Below are positions 17,497 through 28,991 of a DNA stretch of 64,000 nt, in pieces (the stretch's first letter is position 1; every line of letters starts with the position of its first letter). The stretch is taken from positions 39,800 through 103,799 of the forward strand of contig JOBE01000021.1 in assembly GCA_000717735.1 (NCBI GenBank), read 5' to 3'. A program made the translations under genes and the position numbers. The notes beneath the pieces are model-generated. The model saw only the letters and a list, made by a program, of their open reading frames with translations, made no database searches and was not told where the DNA came from. The stretch comes from Streptomyces griseoluteus. GTDB taxonomy: Bacteria > Actinomycetota > Actinomycetes > Streptomycetales > Streptomycetaceae.

Positions 17497-17849
17497 TGAA
17501 CGAGGCGGGAGGCCGGGTCCCCAGCCAGCTCCGCAAGGGGCTGCTGGAGTACTGCGTCCTCGCGCTGCTCAGGGACGAGCCCAAGTACGGCGTCGAACTC
17601 GTCGCCGAGCTCTCCGCGGTGAGCGTCATGACCACCAGTCAGGGCACGATCTACCCCCTGTTGTCGAGGCTGCGCCGCGAAGGACTCGTCGACACCGAGC
17701 TGCGCGACTCCCCCAGCGGGCCGCCGCGCCGCTACTACACGCTCACGGCCGTCGGGCTCGCCTCGCTCACCGAGTTCGCCCGCGCGTGGCCGCTGTTCCG
17801 GGACGCCGTCGACCACTTCCTCACCGACCCACAGGGGGGCCCCGCATGA
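17478..17849 (+). CDS. PadR-family transcriptional regulator
   Basis: A 123-residue PadR regulator. A winged helix covers about 15-95, with LRKGLLEYCVLALL, then KYGVELVAEL, the TSQGTIYPLLSRLRREGLV recognition helix and wing, and RRYYTLTAVG. A short C-terminal helix follows. It probably represses itself and the membrane gene that overlaps it by four bases. A palindrome overlaps its start. Two in-frame ATGs (17478 and 17496) are possible; the first is chosen because the -10 box suggests a leaderless transcript from there. Co-transcribed PadR/HAAS pairs are common in actinobacteria and often respond to membrane or drug stress, but the ligand is unknown. Confidence 0.9.
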   Translation: MVPGNAMNEAGGRVPSQLRKGLLEYCVLALLRDEPKYGVELVAELSAVSVMTTSQGTIYPLLSRLRREGLVDTELRDSPSGPPRRYYTLTAVGLASLTEFARAWPLFRDAVDHFLTDPQGGPA

Positions 17850-18403
17850 ACGCCATCGACCACCCGCTCGTCACCGGCTACCTCGAAGCCGTCGCGCGCG
17901 CGACGGCCGAGCTGCCCGCCGAACGCAGGGCCGAGCTCCTCGCGGATCTCCGCGAACACGTCGAGGCCAGTGGCGCGCGGGACGACGACCAGGTCCGCGA
18001 GGTCCTGGCCGGGCTCGGGGAGCCCCGTACGGTCGCCGCGTCCGCCCTCTCCGAGGAGACGCCCTCCGGCCTGCCCCACCCGGCTCCGGTCACCCCCGGC
18101 CGCGCGAGGCTGACCGCGATCCTGCTCGGCTTCTCGGGCCCCCTGCTCCTGGCCAGCTCCGTCGTGGGAACGATCGCCCTGATCGCCGGCCTGGCCCTGC
18201 TGTGGGGCGCGCCCCAGTGGGAGACGCGGCACAAGGTGATCGGCACCGCGACCGCCGTGGCCGTCCCGGTCCTGGTGTTCGTGGGCGCCCTGCTCGGGGC
18301 CGGGTCCCGGATCGGCCCGATCGAACTCCTGCTGCTGCTCGCGTTCTCCCTGGGTGTCCCGGCGGTCGGCGCCACCGTCCTGCTGCGCGCCGTGCGCCGC
18401 TGA
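17846..18403 (+). CDS. HAAS-domain (DUF1700-like) membrane protein, PadR partner
   Basis: A 185-residue protein whose first ~70 residues form a cytoplasmic HAAS/DUF1700-type helical domain (LVTGYLEAVARATAELPAER, then DLREHVEAS and VREVLAGLGEP). Three to four hydrophobic segments follow from about residue 92 (ILLGFSGPLLLASSVVGTIA, LIAGLALLWG, AVPVLVFVGALLG and a C-terminal pair). Its ATG overlaps the padR stop (ATGA), so the two are translated together. In such pairs the membrane protein is thought to sense or transmit an envelope signal, although its biochemical role is not settled. Confidence 0.88.
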   Translation: MNAIDHPLVTGYLEAVARATAELPAERRAELLADLREHVEASGARDDDQVREVLAGLGEPRTVAASALSEETPSGLPHPAPVTPGRARLTAILLGFSGPLLLASSVVGTIALIAGLALLWGAPQWETRHKVIGTATAVAVPVLVFVGALLGAGSRIGPIELLLLLAFSLGVPAVGATVLLRAVRR

Positions 18404-18418
18404 GCCCGGGTCGATACG

Positions 18419-18459
18419 GCTCCGGGACGTCCCCCCAGGGAGGGAGGACGTCCCGGAGC
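18419..18459. terminator. Bidirectional hairpin terminator between convergent genes
   Basis: A 14-bp perfect inverted repeat (GCTCCGGGACGTCC and its complement, 13-base loop) between the convergent HAAS-domain gene and the secreted hydrolase gene. It lies 16 bases from each stop and can serve both strands. Confidence 0.75.
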
Positions 18460-18474
18460 CGGTCGCGCGTGCCG

Positions 18475-19350
18475 TCAGGCGGTGGGGACGGGGATCTGGA
18501 GAGCCCGGGAGTTGCGCTCCCAGCCCGACCACAGATCGCCGTCGACGCAGTAGCCGCACCCGGGCCCGAAGAACATCCCGCGAGCGTTCTCGTCGCCGAG
18601 CAGCCAGAAGCGCAGCCAGGCGGTGGTCGGGGCGCGGAAGTCCCCGCCGTCGCCGATGGAGTCCAGGTGCCCGGCGCCCCTGACCTCGCCGTAGACGGCG
18701 GGCACGTGGTCCGAGTCCCGGTACAGGGCCTTCACCAGGGCCGGCCACACGGTCAGGTCGCGCTGGCCCGCCAGGTAGAAGACGGGTTCGTCCATCAGGT
18801 CCGGGTCGGTCAGCGGCCCCGGCTGGATGGGCAGAGCGGCGTCCACCCGGGGGTCGACGGCGGCGTTGACGGCGGCCGCGCCGCCCTGGGAATGACCGGC
18901 GGAGGCGATGTGGTCCAGGTCCACCTTGCCGTGGAACCGGCTCGCGCGGTCCGCGTCGCGGTGTTCCAGGACGTCGATCCCCGCGCGCATGCTGAGCGCG
19001 AAGTTCGACGCGGGGGTGTTGGCGGCGACGATGATGAGGCCGTGGCTCGCCCAGTGCCGCAGCAGCGAACTGTAGAAGCCGGGCACGGCCCCCGTGCCGT
19101 TGCCCCAGATGACGACCGGGTGCCGCTCGCCCGACCGCCCCATGTCCCGCGGGTAGTAGAAGGTGTGCACCGCCTCGATGTCGACGTCCACCTCGTACGG
19201 TCCCGGCTGCCCCCAGGCGGTGCCGACGGACGGAACACCTCCTGCGGTGGTCCCGTCGGCGGCGGCGCCGGCGGTGCCCGGCGTGGTGCACACCGCCGTC
19301 AGGGCGGCGAGCAGAAGGCCGCTGAAGACGCGGCCCGTTCTCCCTGGCAT
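18475..19350 (-). CDS. Secreted alpha/beta hydrolase (cutinase/chlorophyllase-like)
   Basis: A 291-residue secreted esterase or lipase. A Sec signal peptide ends near AGAAADG, and an alpha/beta hydrolase core follows. The oxyanion-side strand is HPVVIWGNGTG, the nucleophile Ser is in GHSQGG, an acid candidate lies around YLAGQRDLTVW, and the catalytic His in GAGHLDS. Two paired cysteines near the C-terminus (CGYC) may form a disulfide. ATG 19350 is preceded by AGGAGTTCGT; a longer frame upstream lacks a signal. The substrate cannot be told from sequence. The group includes cutinase-like polyesterases and chlorophyllase-like enzymes. Confidence 0.85.
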   Translation of the reverse strand: MPGRTGRVFSGLLLAALTAVCTTPGTAGAAADGTTAGGVPSVGTAWGQPGPYEVDVDIEAVHTFYYPRDMGRSGERHPVVIWGNGTGAVPGFYSSLLRHWASHGLIIVAANTPASNFALSMRAGIDVLEHRDADRASRFHGKVDLDHIASAGHSQGGAAAVNAAVDPRVDAALPIQPGPLTDPDLMDEPVFYLAGQRDLTVWPALVKALYRDSDHVPAVYGEVRGAGHLDSIGDGGDFRAPTTAWLRFWLLGDENARGMFFGPGCGYCVDGDLWSGWERNSRALQIPVPTA

Positions 19351-19468
19351 ACGAACTCCTCTACGGATCCGGCACGTTGCGCGTCCTCGCAAGCGTGGCC
19401 AGGGCCATGATCGAGCGGTGCCGGGGCGGCTGTCTGTCGGCAGGGGCCCAGATCTGAGGGGGCCGGCT

Positions 19469-19482
19469 TGGGCAACTGCCCA
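19469..19482. promoter_or_regulatory. Small palindrome upstream of the secreted hydrolase
   Basis: TGGGCA-AC-TGCCCA, a 14-base sequence with perfect six-base arms, about 120 bases upstream of the hydrolase start and next to the gap terminator. It could be an operator, or chance in this GC-rich DNA. Confidence 0.25.
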
Positions 19483-19490
19483 CAGCACGC

Positions 19491-19529
19491 CGCCGCCCCC
19501 GCCGAATCCGTGGTTCGGTGGGGGCGGCG
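19491..19529 (-). terminator. Terminator of the gap gene
   Basis: A GC-rich hairpin: CGCCGCCCCC and CCGAA in the left arm pair with TTCGG and GGGGGCGGCG in the right arm, with a single internal mismatch and a short loop. It lies about 55 bases past the glyceraldehyde-3-phosphate dehydrogenase stop on the minus strand. Confidence 0.65.
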
Positions 19530-19581
19530 CGCGGTGACGGCGTCCGGGTCGGCGGACGGCCGGCGGGTGGTGGCGTCCGGG

Positions 19582-20577
19582 TCAGCGGGCCAGCAGCTGG
19601 AGCGTGTCGATCACGCGGTTCGAGAAGCCCCACTCGTTGTCGTACCAGGCGACGACCTTGATGTGGCGGCCCTCGACGCGGGTGAGCTCCGAGTCGAAGA
19701 TCGACGAGGCCGGGTTGCCCGTGATGTCGGAGGAGACGAGGGCGTCCTCCGAGTACTCCAGGACACCGGCGAGCGGGCCCTCCGCCGCGGTGCGGTACGC
19801 CGCGAGGACGTCCTCGCGGGTTACGTCGCGGGCGACGGTGGTGTTGAGCTCGACGATCGAGCCGACCGGGACCGGCACGCGGATCGAGTCGCCCGACAAC
19901 TTGCCGTCGAGGTTCGGCAGCACGTGGCCGATCGCCTTGGCGGCGCCCGTCGAGGTCGGCACGATGTTGACGCCGGCGGCGCGGGCGCGGCGCGGGTCGC
20001 GGTGCGGGCCGTCCTGCAGGTTCTGCTCCTGCGTGTAGGCGTGGACCGTCGTCATGAAGCCGTGCTCGATGCCGGCCAGGTCGTCGAGGACCTTGGCGAG
20101 GGGCGCGAGCGCGTTGGTCGTGCACGACGCGTTCGAGACGATCGTGTGCAGGTCCGCGTCGTACGCGTCGGTGTTGACGCCGTAGGCGAGGGTGACGTCG
20201 GCACCGTCGGCGGGCGCGCTGACGAGGACGCGCTTGGCGCCGGCGTCGATGTGGCCGCGGGCGGCCTTCGCGGACGTGAAGCGGCCGGTCGCCTCAAGGA
20301 CGATCTCGACACCGAGCTCGGCCCACGGCAGCTGCGCCGGCTCGCGCTCGGCGAGCACCTTGATGCGGCGGCCGTCGACGACGAGGGTGTCCCCGTCGAC
20401 GGTCACCGGACGGCCGAGGCGGCCCGAGGTCGAGTCGAAGGCGAGGAGCCGTGCGAGTGCCTTCGGCTCCGTCAGGTCGTTGACGGCCACGACCTCCAGG
20501 TCGGTGTCGCGCTCCAGAAGTGCGCGCAGCACGTTGCGTCCGATGCGGCCGAAACCATTGATGGCGATGCGAGTCAT
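19582..20577 (-). CDS. gap: Type I glyceraldehyde-3-phosphate dehydrogenase
   Basis: A 331-residue NAD-dependent glycolytic enzyme that oxidises glyceraldehyde 3-phosphate to 1,3-bisphosphoglycerate. The Rossmann start RIAINGFGRIGRNVLRA, catalytic Cys in SNASCTTNALAP, base His in TTVHAYT, the GAAKAIG phosphate loop, and the WYDNEWGFSNRV end are all present. ATG 20577 has GAAGGGA upstream; the longer frame is not plausible. Streptomycetes carry more than one gap paralogue. This one is monocistronic with its own terminator, not in a gap-pgk-tpi operon, so it may be the accessory copy. Confidence 0.95.
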   Translation of the reverse strand: MTRIAINGFGRIGRNVLRALLERDTDLEVVAVNDLTEPKALARLLAFDSTSGRLGRPVTVDGDTLVVDGRRIKVLAEREPAQLPWAELGVEIVLEATGRFTSAKAARGHIDAGAKRVLVSAPADGADVTLAYGVNTDAYDADLHTIVSNASCTTNALAPLAKVLDDLAGIEHGFMTTVHAYTQEQNLQDGPHRDPRRARAAGVNIVPTSTGAAKAIGHVLPNLDGKLSGDSIRVPVPVGSIVELNTTVARDVTREDVLAAYRTAAEGPLAGVLEYSEDALVSSDITGNPASSIFDSELTRVEGRHIKVVAWYDNEWGFSNRVIDTLQLLAR

Positions 20578-20698
20578 GAAGTGTGTCCCTTCTGCGTCGC
20601 CACCAGGTTCGCTCGCGGGGACCGGCCGTGACAGAGGCGGGATCGCCACGGTCCGCAAGGATTGCGCCAACGGCGGATCGGATCCCTCGCCCCCTCGG

Positions 20699-21658
20699 CT
20701 ACTCGCCCTTGGCGAAGGTGCGCCGGTACTCGCTGGGCGTGGTGCCGAGGATGCGCTGGAAGTGGAGCCTCAGGTTGGCGCCGGTGCCGAGCCCGACGTC
20801 CGCGGCGATCTGCTCGACGCTCCGCTCCGAGCGCTCGAGGAGTTCCCGGGCGAGGTCGAGGCGGGCGCGCATCACCCACTGCATGGGGGTGTAGCCGGTG
20901 TCCTCGACGAAGCGCCGCGAGAACGTGCGGGGCGAGACGGCCGCGTGCTGGGCCAGTGCGTCGAGGGTGAGCGGTTCGTCGAGCCGGTGCAGTGCCCACT
21001 CGCGGGTGGCGGCGAACCGTTCGCCGAGCGGCTCGGGCAGGCTGCGCGGTACGTACTGGGCCTGGCCGCCGCTGCGGTAGGGGGCGGCGACCAGGCGGCG
21101 GGCCGCGTGGTTGGCGGCGGCGACCCCGAGGTCGCCGCGCAGGATGTGCAGACACAGGTCGATGCCGGAGGCGGCGCCTGCCGAGGTGAGCACGCTGCCC
21201 TCGTCGACGAAGAGGACGTTCTCGTCGACCTGGACGAGGGGACGCTTCGCGGCGAGCGCCTGGGCGTAGTGCCAGTGGGTGGTGGCGCGCCTGCCGTCGA
21301 GCAGGCCCGTCGCGGCGAGCGCGAAGGCGCCCGTCGAGATGGCGGCGAGGCGCGCGCCCCGGTCGTGGGCCGCGATCAGCGCCTCCAGGACGGGGCGGGG
21401 CGGGTCCTCCCGGTCGGGGAAGCGGTAGCCGGGGACGAAGACGATGTCGGCCCATGCCAGGGCGTCGAGGCCGTGGGCGACGACGTACGAGAGACCGTCG
21501 CCGCCGGTGACGGGACCGGGTTCCGCGCCGCAGACCCGTACCTCGTACGGCATGCTCGCGCGGGTCGTGAAGACCTGCGCGGGGATGCCGACGTCGAGCG
21601 GCTTCGCCCCTTCGAGTACGAGGACGGCGACGCGGTGGAGGCGGAGGGTGGGCGGCAC
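20699..21658 (-). CDS. GlxA-type AraC regulator (DJ-1/PfpI plus AraC HTH)
   Basis: A 319-residue regulator. The N-terminal ~190 residues form a DJ-1/PfpI-like domain (HRVAVLVLEGAKPLDVGIPAQ, AISTGAFALAATGLLDGRRATTHW). The nucleophile elbow reads STGA, so the usual Cys is absent. The C-terminal ~100 residues hold two AraC helix-turn-helix motifs (LDALAQHAAVSPRTFSRRF and VEQIAADVGLGTGANLRLHF). Homologues control genes for glycine betaine, arginine or small-molecule catabolism, but the regulon here is unknown. It is transcribed towards gap with 121 bases between, and away from tpx. Confidence 0.9.
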   Translation of the reverse strand: MPPTLRLHRVAVLVLEGAKPLDVGIPAQVFTTRASMPYEVRVCGAEPGPVTGGDGLSYVVAHGLDALAWADIVFVPGYRFPDREDPPRPVLEALIAAHDRGARLAAISTGAFALAATGLLDGRRATTHWHYAQALAAKRPLVQVDENVLFVDEGSVLTSAGAASGIDLCLHILRGDLGVAAANHAARRLVAAPYRSGGQAQYVPRSLPEPLGERFAATREWALHRLDEPLTLDALAQHAAVSPRTFSRRFVEDTGYTPMQWVMRARLDLARELLERSERSVEQIAADVGLGTGANLRLHFQRILGTTPSEYRRTFAKGE

Positions 21659-21970
21659 GGGGTCGAGCGTACGCGGCGGGCCGGGGCGCGGGCTCCGGCC
21701 ACGGCGGTCCGGGTCCCGGCCGTGGCGATCCCGACGTCGGTGGTCCCGGCCGAGGCGGTCGCGGCCTCGCTCGTCCCGGCGTGGCGGGGCCGGTCCGTGC
21801 CGGTGGCGGTCCGTCGGTCCGGCCGGTCCGAGAGGTGCTCAGGGGCGTGCGGGCCATGAACGTTTTCCGGCCGGTCCCGCCGCGGGCGGCCGGAGGCGGT
21901 GTCGGGCGCGCGGGTCGGCACGCCGTACGATTCCCCCGTTGTCACCTACATCGCCCGAAGGAGATTCCCC
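21659..21970. other. Divergent intergenic region glxA-type regulator / tpx
   Basis: 312 bases without a gene. The sequence is very GC-rich with GGTCCCGGCC-like iterations. The only signal I can point to is TACGAT at 21926-21931, a fair -10 for tpx. The tpx ribosome binding site (GAAGGAGA) follows at 21957-21964. Confidence 0.5.
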
Positions 21971-22471
21971 ATGGCCCAGGTCACGCTGAAGGGCAGCCCG
22001 GTACAGGTCAACGGCAGCCTGCCGACCCCGGGGAGCCAGGCTCCTGACTTCACGCTCGTCGCCGAGGGTCTCGCCGACAAGACGCTGAAGGACTTCGCCG
22101 GTCAGCGCAAGGTCCTCAACATCTTCCCGAGCGTCGACACCCCGACGTGCGCGTCCTCCGTGCGCGCCTTCAACAAGAAGGTCGGCGAGCTGGAGAACAC
22201 GGTGGTGCTCTGCATCTCCGCCGACCTGCCCTTCGCCCAGGCGCGCTTCTGCGGCGCCGAGGGCCTGGAGAACGTCAAGAGCCTCTCGACGCTCCGCGGC
22301 CGGGAGTTCCACACCAACTACGGCGTGGAGATCGCCGACGGCCCGCTGGCCGGTCTGACCGCCCGCGCCGTCGTCGTCCTCGACGAGAACGACACGGTCC
22401 TGCACGCGCAGCTCGTGGGCGAGATCGCCGAGGAGCCCAGCTACGACGAGGCGCTCGCCGCCCTGAGGTAG
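21971..22471 (+). CDS. tpx: Thiol peroxidase (Tpx, atypical 2-Cys peroxiredoxin)
   Basis: A 166-residue cytoplasmic peroxiredoxin that reduces hydroperoxides with electrons from thioredoxin. The peroxidatic Cys lies in [17 protein letters not shown], with the resolving Cys about 34 residues later in [11 protein letters not shown], the spacing typical of Tpx. The N-terminal [16 protein letters not shown] is diagnostic. ATG 21971 has GAAGGAGA upstream; an upstream GTG in frame is not supported. The next genes, a Fur-family regulator and katG, belong to the same peroxide defence theme. Confidence 0.95.
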   Translation: MAQVTLKGSPVQVNGSLPTPGSQAPDFTLVAEGLADKTLKDFAGQRKVLNIFPSVDTPTCASSVRAFNKKVGELENTVVLCISADLPFAQARFCGAEGLENVKSLSTLRGREFHTNYGVEIADGPLAGLTARAVVVLDENDTVLHAQLVGEIAEEPSYDEALAALR

Positions 22472-22565
22472 TCGGCCCCGAGAAGCCGGCCCCGAGGCGT
22501 CCGCCTCGAGGTCGGCTTGAAGCCGGCTTGAGGCCGCCTTGAAGCGGCCCCCGGGATCCGTCCCG

Positions 22566-22609
22566 CGCGAAGGGCCCCTCCACCGTCACGGTGGAGGGGC
22601 CCTTCGCGT
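22566..22609. terminator. Bidirectional terminator between tpx and the fur-family gene
   Basis: A very long stem: CGCGAAGGGCCCCTCCACC pairs perfectly with its complement around a five-base loop. It lies between two convergent genes and should stop transcription from both. Just before it (about 22510-22548), short iterations of GGCTTGAAGCC type add secondary structure. Confidence 0.85.
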
Positions 22610-22627
22610 ACCCGCGCCACCCGGAGG

Positions 22628-23038
22628 TCAGGCGCAGGAAGGGCAGAGCCCGCGATACGTCACGTCCGCCGTGGCCACGGTGAAGCCGAACCGCTCCGCG
22701 GGCGGCAGGGCGCCCAGCGGGTCACCCGTCGGATGGACGTCGCGGATGATGCCACAGTTCGAGCAGACCAAATGCTGATGGGGGTGGTGCGCGTTCGGGT
22801 CGTAGCGCTTCGCGCGGCCGTCCGTGGAGAGCTCCACCACCTCTCCCAGGGCGACCAGTTCACCCAGGGTGTTGTAGACCGTCGCCCGCGCGATCTCCGG
22901 CAGGTGCGCCACGGCGCGCGCGTGCACCTCGTCCGCCGTGAGGTGGACGTGGTCGCCGGCGAGGACCTCCGCGACGACACGCCGCTGGGACGTCATCCGC
23001 CAACCGCGCGCACGCAGTCGCTCCAGCAGGTCACTCAT
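22628..23038 (-). CDS. Fur-family peroxide/metal regulator (FurA/CatR-type)
   Basis: A 136-residue Fur-family repressor. The winged helix covers ~1-80 (RMTSQRRVVAEVLAG, EIARATVYNTLGELVALG). The dimer/metal domain has HHPHQHLVCSNCG with the first zinc CxxC, and the C-terminal CPSC gives the second pair, so the structural zinc site is complete. The wing and metal ligands fit the FurA/CatR/PerR group that represses catalases. It is divergent from katG across 169 bases that hold a palindrome inside the katG promoter. RBS GGAGGGTGAG precedes the ATG. Confidence 0.9.
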   Translation of the reverse strand: MSDLLERLRARGWRMTSQRRVVAEVLAGDHVHLTADEVHARAVAHLPEIARATVYNTLGELVALGEVVELSTDGRAKRYDPNAHHPHQHLVCSNCGIIRDVHPTGDPLGALPPAERFGFTVATADVTYRGLCPSCA

Positions 23039-23071
23039 TCGGGCTCACCCTCCGGATGATTGGCGGCGTTC

Positions 23072-23099
23072 TTGACTTGGACTAGGTCCATTGTAGGAT
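23072..23099 (+). promoter_or_regulatory. katG promoter with embedded palindromic operator
   Basis: TTGACT at 23072-23077 and TAGGAT at 23094-23099 with 16 bases between give a strong -35/-10 pair. Inside the spacer lies TGGAC-TAG-GTCCA (23078-23090), a perfect 5-bp-arm palindrome and the natural binding place for the adjacent Fur-family repressor. A leader of ~100 bases separates this from the katG start. Confidence 0.75.
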
Positions 23100-23183
23100 C
23101 ACTTCCGGCAATAGCCAAGGGAGCACCGAGGCTCCGGTCGGGCGCGACACCCGGTCGGTGCCCGCCCAGGCCGAGCACCGTGA

Positions 23184-25427
<2,244 letters not shown>

Positions 25428-25450
25428 TCCCCCGTCTGATCCCTTGTGTT

Positions 25451-25485
25451 CCGGGCCCGGCCGACGTCACGTCGGCCGGGCCCGG
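25451..25485 (+). terminator. katG terminator
   Basis: A 15-bp perfect inverted repeat, CCGGGCCCGGCCGAC with its complement around a five-base loop, 23 bases after the katG stop. Confidence 0.85.
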
Positions 25486-25539
25486 CTCATGTGCGGCTGC
25501 GGAGATCCGGGGCCCGGGTCGGAATTGTCCGCTCCATAA

Positions 25540-26967
<1,428 letters not shown>

Positions 26968-26997
26968 GCACACTCCTGACGGGAGAGCCCCTGAGGC

Positions 26998-27531
26998 TCA
27001 GGCCTCGTACTCGGTGAGGTCGATGGCGTAGACGCGCAGGGGCACGTCGAACTCCGGGTGGTTCGTCTCGCGCTCCGCGGTCATGCCCAGCTTGCCGATC
27101 ACGTTCTCGGACGCCTGGTTGCTGATGTGGGTGATGGCGACGACCCGGTCGAGCCCGCGGTCCTGGAGGGCGAACTCCAGGACCGCGTGGGCGGCCTCGG
27201 AGGCGTACCCCTGGCCCCAGAAGGGCCTGCCGAGGCGCCAGCCGATCTCCACGTCGGGCATGACCTCGGGCAGGAACTCCGGCACGGACAGGCCGGCGAA
27301 GCCGATCAGCTCGCCCGAGGCGATGAGCTCGACGGCGAAGAGCCCGAAGCCCTCCTCGTCCCACTCCTCCTCGTACCGCTCGATGTCCTCGGCGGTCTGC
27401 TCCAGGTCCCGGACGGAGCCGTCCCCGATCCAGCGCATGACCTCGGGGTCGGCGTTGATCTCCGCCAGCGGGACGAGGTCGTCGTCGCTCCAGCGGCGGA
27501 GGATGAGACGGGGGGTGCGAATTTCGGTCAT
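26998..27531 (-). CDS. GNAT acetyltransferase (RimJ/RimL-like)
   Basis: A 177-residue GNAT enzyme of the RimJ/RimL type. It begins with TPRLILRRWSDDDLVPL, has the central EIGWRLGRPFWGQGYASEA acetyl-CoA pyrophosphate-binding signature (Q/R-x-x-G-x-G/A variant) and the NQASENVIGKLGM C-terminal helix. It should transfer an acetyl group from acetyl-CoA to an amine, such as a protein N-terminus or a small molecule. It is convergent with the serine hydrolase (30 bases apart) and is the last gene of the leftward pair with the hydrolase at 27608. ATG 27531 is preferred over the longer frame. Confidence 0.9.
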   Translation of the reverse strand: MTEIRTPRLILRRWSDDDLVPLAEINADPEVMRWIGDGSVRDLEQTAEDIERYEEEWDEEGFGLFAVELIASGELIGFAGLSVPEFLPEVMPDVEIGWRLGRPFWGQGYASEAAHAVLEFALQDRGLDRVVAITHISNQASENVIGKLGMTAERETNHPEFDVPLRVYAIDLTEYEA

Positions 27532-27607
27532 GCCCCCATCCTGACGCACGGAACGAGCCACCCGTGCCACCGGCCCCGAGGGTGCGGGGGACGGGTGACG
27601 TGGCCGG

Positions 27608-28393
27608 TCAGCCCCTCGCGGGGCCGGGAAGCGGGGCGTCCGCGAGGGCGTGGGCGAGCGCCGAGGCGAACCCGTCCGCGTTGTCCAGCATCAGGTTGTG
27701 TCCCGCGCGGGGGATCTCGACCACGGGGACACCGAAGGCGGCCACCTTCTCCGCGTCGGGGTCCGGCAGGCTCCACTCCCCCACCAGGAAGGTCCGGGGC
27801 ATCGTGAGTGCTGCGAGGAGGTCGCCGGGCGCGGGGACGCTCCCCTCGACGAGGGCGACCGCGCTCCGGTGCACGGCCAGCGGGTCGGCGAGCCGCAGGC
27901 GGGCCGCGTAGTCGGCGCGGTCCACGGTGGCCAGCATCCGGGCGTACCCCTCCGCCACGAAGCCCGCCTCGTCCTGGGCGGCCACCGGGAAGCTGAACGC
28001 CCCTCCGCCCCCGTACAGGTTGGGCTCCGCCACCACGAGTCTCGCCACCAGGTCCGGTCGGTCCGCCGCCAGCCGGATCGTCACGGCGCCTCCCATCGAG
28101 TGCCCGACGAGGTCGACGCCCGCGAGACCGAGGTGGTCCAGGAGGGCGGCCACCACCGCCGCCTGGGACTCCATGCGGTAGTCGAAGCCCGGCGGCCGGT
28201 CGCTCAGCCCGTAGCCGAGCAGGTCCACGAGCAGCGCCCGGCCGCCGGTGAGGGCGGGATGGCTCGCGATGTGGGCGAAGTCCGAGGCCGCGGTGCATCC
28301 GAGGCCGTGGACGAACACCCGGACGGGCCCGTCCCCCGGCAGGTCGATCCATCGGATGTACGCCTGATGGTCCGTGAGGAACAACTCCCGCAT
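27608..28393 (-). CDS. Alpha/beta hydrolase
   Basis: A 261-residue cytoplasmic alpha/beta hydrolase. The HG oxyanion motif (VFVHGLGCTAASDF), nucleophile GHSMGG, and catalytic His in PRAGHNLMLDN are all present; the acid is probably in the GEWSLPDPDAEK loop. It lacks a signal peptide. ATG 28393 has GGGGAGAG at proper spacing; a GTG at 28420 has none. It faces the deazaflavin-type gene divergently. Substrate is unknown. Confidence 0.85.
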   Translation of the reverse strand: MRELFLTDHQAYIRWIDLPGDGPVRVFVHGLGCTAASDFAHIASHPALTGGRALLVDLLGYGLSDRPPGFDYRMESQAAVVAALLDHLGLAGVDLVGHSMGGAVTIRLAADRPDLVARLVVAEPNLYGGGGAFSFPVAAQDEAGFVAEGYARMLATVDRADYAARLRLADPLAVHRSAVALVEGSVPAPGDLLAALTMPRTFLVGEWSLPDPDAEKVAAFGVPVVEIPRAGHNLMLDNADGFASALAHALADAPLPGPARG

Positions 28394-28553
28394 GCCGCCC
28401 GCTCTCCCCTGTGTCGTCACCGTCGTACCGTTCGGGCGCCACCTTACGAGTCGCCACTGACAACATGCGGGACAGCCTGCTGACGGGCGGGACGTCGACT
28501 AGCGTCTGCGGGAGGCGGCCGGACGGCGCCGCCACACCCCGGAAAGGACCCTC

Positions 28554-28991
28554 ATGCCCCTCGAAGGCGAGTACGAGCCCAGCCCGACGGCGTGGGTGCG
28601 CAAGCAGGTCGAGCTGTACGAGTCGTCCGGCGGGACGAAGGGCACGACCCTGCGCGGCCTGCCCGTCGTCCTGGTCACCAATGTCGGCGTGAAGAGCGGC
28701 AAGCTCCGCAAGACCCCGCTCATGCGGGTCGAGCACGAGGGCGCGTACGCACTCGTCGCGTCGAACGGCGGGGCGGTGGAGCACCCCGTCTGGTACCACA
28801 ATCTCGTCGCCTCGCCGCTGGTGGAACTGCGCGACGGCACGCACGTGTGGGACATGAAGTCCCGGCTGGTCACCGGTGAGGAGCGGCGGCTCTGGTGGGA
28901 GCGGGCGGTCGAGGCCTTCCCCGACTACGCCGACTACCAGCGCAGGACCGACCGGGACATCCCCGTCTTCGTCGCCGAGCGGATCGGCTGA
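28554..28991 (+). CDS. Nitroreductase-family deazaflavin-dependent oxidoreductase (Ddn-like)
   Basis: A 145-residue split-barrel protein of the F420-dependent nitroreductase (Ddn/DUF385) family. Features include [19 protein letters not shown] (cofactor-phosphate-binding strand), [19 protein letters not shown] and a C-terminal Tyr/Arg-rich helix ([16 protein letters not shown]). Such enzymes use reduced F420 to reduce diverse substrates. RBS GGAAAGGA precedes the ATG. Its 3' end overlaps 122 bases of the reading frame of the convergent EamA remnant, which shows that the EamA frame has lost its natural stop. Confidence 0.9.
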   Translation: MPLEGEYEPSPTAWVRKQVELYESSGGTKGTTLRGLPVVLVTNVGVKSGKLRKTPLMRVEHEGAYALVASNGGAVEHPVWYHNLVASPLVELRDGTHVWDMKSRLVTGEERRLWWERAVEAFPDYADYQRRTDRDIPVFVAERIG

